A stretch of DNA of 8,868 nt from an uncultured Acidimicrobiaceae bacterium (GTDB lineage Bacteria; Actinomycetota; Acidimicrobiia; Acidimicrobiales; RAAP-2): NCBI GenBank assembly GCA_937894805.1, contig CALAYR010000090.1:1-8868 (forward strand), written 5' to 3'. Below, one piece after another: positions 6,534-8,868 of the stretch. Under the pieces are notes generated by a model. The model worked only from the letters and a program-made list of their open reading frames with translations. It ran no database searches and had not been told where the DNA came from. Both the position numbers and the translations under genes were made by a program. How positions within the stretch are numbered: position 1 is the stretch's first letter; every line of letters begins with the position of its first letter.

Positions 6534-6561
6534 GGTTTGAGAACCTCATAGTGGCGGCGGG

Positions 6562-7143
6562 CTATGACAAAGAGTCCGTGGGTATTTCGGGGCGCTCTGT
6601 GGGTTTCCAGGGAATGAAGGGGAGTGCCACTATCCCCACGGCAAGTAAGACCTGAAGAACGATCACCCACGGTTCGCCCCATATCTTCTGCAGTATGTCT
6701 CCCGCGGAATACTCCGCGACAGTGGCCGCTCCGACGTAGAGGGAATAGCTGACGATGCGCCCAAAGAAGTAGGCCGTCGTGACCAGCCAGAGCTGCATGC
6801 GTAAGAGGCCCGCCGCAATAAAGAGTTGACCAGAGGGGAGTGGCGAAATGACAAAGACGGCGAGGAGCGCAAAAATGCCTCTGCGGTGACCCTGTAGTAG
6901 CGCGTGAGCCGCTTCAAGGTTGTCCTGAGCTCGTTTGGGAACGTACCGCTGAAGCTTGGAGGCTCCCCTCGCAATCGCGTAGCGACCGAACGCGGAGACG
7001 GTCGCTCCAATGAGGACCAGTAACACGGGGTTAAGGTCCCATCGAAATTTGGCAAATACCAAGACAGACCACACGGGTGGTCCGAACATTGGGATTAGTG
7101 ACACCCCAAAGACGATTAACGCCAGCAGGAGATATGTCGTCAC
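6562..7143 (-). CDS. DedA/VTT (SNARE-associated)-like integral membrane protein
   Basis: The protein has 193 residues and about five hydrophobic segments: roughly 3-20, 22-33, 38-58, 90-112 and 117-140, with another at 158-178 before a short polar tail. SPLPSGQLFIAAGLL (100-114) followed by FFGRIVSY (126-133) resembles the conserved core of DedA/VTT-domain proteins, which act as lipid scramblases or transporters in the membrane. The typical acidic residue of the DedA motif is not evident, so it may belong to a side branch such as the YqaA-like proteins. A basic and amphipathic stretch (about 60-89) separates two membrane halves. GTG 7143 is chosen because a TAATGT box ends 6 bases upstream; GTG 7149 is an alternative two codons longer. 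It is divergent from the alpha-glucosidase gene and precedes the 130-residue gene in a likely operon. Confidence 0.7.
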   Translation of the reverse strand: MTTYLLLALIVFGVSLIPMFGPPVWSVLVFAKFRWDLNPVLLVLIGATVSAFGRYAIARGASKLQRYVPKRAQDNLEAAHALLQGHRRGIFALLAVFVISPLPSGQLFIAAGLLRMQLWLVTTAYFFGRIVSYSLYVGAATVAEYSAGDILQKIWGEPWVIVLQVLLAVGIVALPFIPWKPTERPEIPTDSLS

Positions 7144-7149
7144 TCTCAC

Positions 7150-7155
7150 ACATTA
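7150..7155 (-). promoter_or_regulatory. -10 box of the membrane-protein operon
   Basis: On the minus strand TAATGT ends 6 bases before the GTG at 7143, which predicts a leaderless transcript starting at that codon. There is no Shine-Dalgarno sequence and no good -35 match. It lies back to back with the -10 of the alpha-glucosidase gene. Confidence 0.5.
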
Positions 7156-7161
7156 CGGGGC

Positions 7162-7167
7162 TAGGTT
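7162..7167 (+). promoter_or_regulatory. -10 box of the alpha-glucosidase gene
   Basis: TAGGTT ends 6 bases before the ATG at 7174, consistent with a leaderless mRNA; no ribosome binding site is present. A weak TCGTCA (7137-7142, four of six bases of TTGACA, 19-base spacer) may be the -35. Confidence 0.5.
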
Positions 7168-7173
7168 CTGGCC

Positions 7174-8682
7174 ATGGAGTGGTGGCAGACCGCAGTTTTC
7201 TATCAGATCTATCCCCGGTCGTTTCTCGATACTGACGGTGACGGGGTCGGTGACATCAACGGGATCCGAAGCAAGCTTGACTATCTCGTTGAGTTAGGCG
7301 TAGATGCGCTCTGGATTTCTCCCATCTTTCCGTCACCGATGCGTGACTTTGGTTACGACGTATCGGACTACTGCGGTATCGACCCAACGTTTGGAACGCT
7401 CGATGATCTAGACGCGCTGGTTGTAGAAGTGCACGCCCGTGGCCTGAAAATCATCTTGGATTGGGTGCCTAACCACACGTCCTCGGATCACCCGTGGTTT
7501 GCCGAGTCAAGCGCGAGCAGAGAGAATGCGAAACGCGATTGGTACGTCTGGCGGTCGGCGACGGAGAATGGTCCACTTCCCAATAATTGGATACGGGCTT
7601 GGAGTGATCAGCCAGCGTGGACGTGGGACGAGACCACCGAGCAGTATTACTTGCACTGCTTTCTCCCTAGTCAACCGGACCTCAACTGGGCCAACATTGA
7701 CGTTCGGGCCGCGATGCACGACACGCTTCGCTTCTGGCTAGACCGAGGGATCGACGGATTCCGCATGGATGTCATTCATCTAGTCGGCAAGGAACTCGAA
7801 GTCAATGACGACCCCGAAATGGCTGCGCTGTCGCACGTGCCACTGAATGACGTGGCCATTACACACGAGTATCTCCGAGAGATTCGCACCGTCATGAATG
7901 AATATCACGATCGAGTTTCCGTCGGAGAGGTATACCTCTTTGACCCGAAAGCCGTGGCTACGTACTACGGCAATGACGACGAACTGAATCTGTCGTTCAA
8001 CTTTGCGAGCCTCATGACACCGTGGCGCGCCGAGGCGTGGCGAGACCTAATTGCCGAATCAGAAGCAATGAAACTCACCGTACCGGCGTGGTGGCCAACG
8101 TGGGTGTTATCCAATCACGACAACGCGCGTGTGGCCTCACGATTAGGCGGTGACCCAGAACGTGTCCGCGCGGCCATGATGCTCCTCCTGTCATTACGTG
8201 GCACCCCATTCCTCTACGCCGGTGAAGAACTGGGACTTCTAGATGCTGAGATTCCGACGGAACGGATCGTCGATCCCGGCGGCCGCGATGGCTGTCGGGC
8301 GCCGATTCCGTGGTCGAATCGGCCGGGTTGGGGCTGGTCAACTGAGCCCTGGCTGCCATTCGTCGATAACGCCGCCGCGGTCAATGCCGAAGTTCAGATG
8401 GCCGACCCTGGTTCGATGCTGAACTTCACCAAGGAGTTACTACAAATGCGTCGCCGAAACGCCGCCTGGCGCATCGGACAATTGACAAAGCTTCAGGTAG
8501 ATGGTCACGTGCTCTCATTTGAACGCGTCACTCAAGATGATCGAGTGGGAGTTGCCGTGAATTTTGGCAAGACTCAAGCGAGATTTCCGTGGCCGCAAAC
8601 ACAGATTCGCGAGTCACTCGGTTCGAGTTCGCCCGAAGGCGAACTTCCACCAGGCGGTGCAGTATGGGTGGAGCTCACTTAA
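7174..8682 (+). CDS. GH13 alpha-glucosidase (oligo-1,6-glucosidase-like)
   Basis: This is a 502-residue alpha-amylase-family glycosidase that should release glucose from the non-reducing end of malto- or isomalto-oligosaccharides. Seen: VFYQIYPRSF (8-17), the calcium-type loop DTDGDGVGD (19-27), GYDVSDY (60-66), DWVPNHTS (96-103) with H101, the QPDLNW signature (167-172), the nucleophile D199 in GFRMDVIHL, acid/base E252 in VGEVYLF and D316 in SNHDNAR. GRDGCRAPIPW (370-380) is typical of actinobacterial GH13 alpha-glucosidases. V200 directly after the nucleophile is the residue usually linked with alpha-1,6 cleavage in this group, but it is not exclusive. There is no signal peptide, so the enzyme is intracellular. 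The C-terminal beta domain (about 430-502) is short. No transporter or LacI-type regulator is adjacent. The product class is firm; exact specificity is open. Confidence 0.93.
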   Translation: MEWWQTAVFYQIYPRSFLDTDGDGVGDINGIRSKLDYLVELGVDALWISPIFPSPMRDFGYDVSDYCGIDPTFGTLDDLDALVVEVHARGLKIILDWVPNHTSSDHPWFAESSASRENAKRDWYVWRSATENGPLPNNWIRAWSDQPAWTWDETTEQYYLHCFLPSQPDLNWANIDVRAAMHDTLRFWLDRGIDGFRMDVIHLVGKELEVNDDPEMAALSHVPLNDVAITHEYLREIRTVMNEYHDRVSVGEVYLFDPKAVATYYGNDDELNLSFNFASLMTPWRAEAWRDLIAESEAMKLTVPAWWPTWVLSNHDNARVASRLGGDPERVRAAMMLLLSLRGTPFLYAGEELGLLDAEIPTERIVDPGGRDGCRAPIPWSNRPGWGWSTEPWLPFVDNAAAVNAEVQMADPGSMLNFTKELLQMRRRNAAWRIGQLTKLQVDGHVLSFERVTQDDRVGVAVNFGKTQARFPWPQTQIRESLGSSSPEGELPPGGAVWVELT

Positions 8683-8713
8683 CGTTTTGCCGAGGTGTCC
8701 CGCGTACCGAGCG

Positions 8714-8868
8714 TCTGTTGGACGTCTGGAACCTCGAGGTTCTGGACGTCTACTACGGTAGTAGAACCGTATTCCCAAACCTCAGGTTGTGGACGTCCAA
8801 CACCTGAAGTTCTGGCCAGCCAAGAGGGGGTTCTGGACGCTCAGAACCCGATGTTCTGGACGTCCAGG
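8714..8868. repeat. Tandem array of palindromic 21-24 base units
   Basis: About seven units follow one another, each an imperfect palindrome whose ideal form is AGGTTCTGGAC joined to its reverse complement. Unit centres fall near 8723, 8747, 8771, 8794, 8817, 8838 and 8861, a spacing of 21-24 bases. The best copies are 8785-8805 and 8829-8849 (18 of 21 consensus bases each) and 8852-8868, cut by the window edge. The unit near 8771 keeps only its right half, and the one near 8817 is degenerate. Perfect palindromes inside are 8729-8742, 8790-8799 and 8856-8867. The period is not a multiple of three and no plausible gene covers it. It starts about 30 bases after the alpha-glucosidase stop and continues beyond the window. 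Bases 8683-8713 show nothing recognisable. Confidence 0.8.
8828..8849. other. Perfect 8-bp hairpin within the palindrome array
   Basis: GGGTTCTG (8828-8835) and CAGAACCC (8842-8849) are exact reverse complements around the 6-base loop GACGCT. It is the most stable single hairpin of the array as RNA. No T-tract follows, so intrinsic termination of the alpha-glucosidase transcript here is possible but not shown. Confidence 0.6.

Noticed and set aside
6523..6549. The 130-residue gene starting at ATG 6549
   Set aside because: The ribosome binding site is downstream of that codon and fits ATG 6522.
8564..8807. Small + strand genes across the end of the glucosidase gene and the repeat array
   Set aside because: They are open frames running out of phase through a coding gene into palindromic repeats, with no ribosome binding site or recognisable protein features.
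8714..8868. CRISPR array
   Set aside because: Units are contiguous palindromes with no unique spacers of constant length, and no cas gene is near.

Overview
The window holds the greater part of a histidine biosynthesis operon on the + strand, followed by a sugar-modification or lipid-type methyltransferase, a two-gene minus-strand unit, a GH13 alpha-glucosidase, and an array of palindromic repeats that runs off the right edge. Base composition (mid-50s % GC by eye), a long-form HisG, TANNNT -10 boxes placed 6-7 bases before start codons (leaderless transcripts) and an actinobacterial-looking alpha-glucosidase suggest an Actinomycetota member, perhaps an uncultured aquatic one. This placement is inference; no rRNA or other phylogenetic marker is present.

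Layout. Bases 2-5270: hisG (5' partial), hisD, a fused hisC-hisB, hisH, hisF and a fused hisI-hisE. Every junction overlaps (four ATGA or GTGA overlaps and one of 19 bases), so the six genes should be translated as a coupled unit. Together they encode ATP phosphoribosyltransferase, both early hydrolases, the HisH-HisF synthase, the dehydratase, the aminotransferase and the dehydrogenase. hisA and a histidinol-phosphatase (hisN) are not in the window, and hisA is absent from its frequent place between hisH and hisF.

Bases 5306-6133: an FkbM-family methyltransferase that follows the his genes after 35 bases, with its own extended -10 box. Its stop codon overlaps that of a convergent minus-strand gene for an unrecognised 130-residue protein with an acidic tail (6522-6130). 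That gene lies 39 bases downstream of a minus-strand gene for a DedA/VTT-like membrane protein (7143-6562), and the pair probably forms one operon. The membrane-protein gene is divergent from the alpha-glucosidase gene (7174-8682). The two -10 boxes lie back to back within about 30 bases, so the promoters probably interfere with each other.

Bases 8714-8868: about seven tandem, imperfectly palindromic units of 21-24 bases, built on AGGTTCTGGAC followed by its reverse complement. This non-coding array is the least explained structure in the window. The hisC-hisB fusion and the compact HisD with an altered NAD-contact position are the most unusual protein features.
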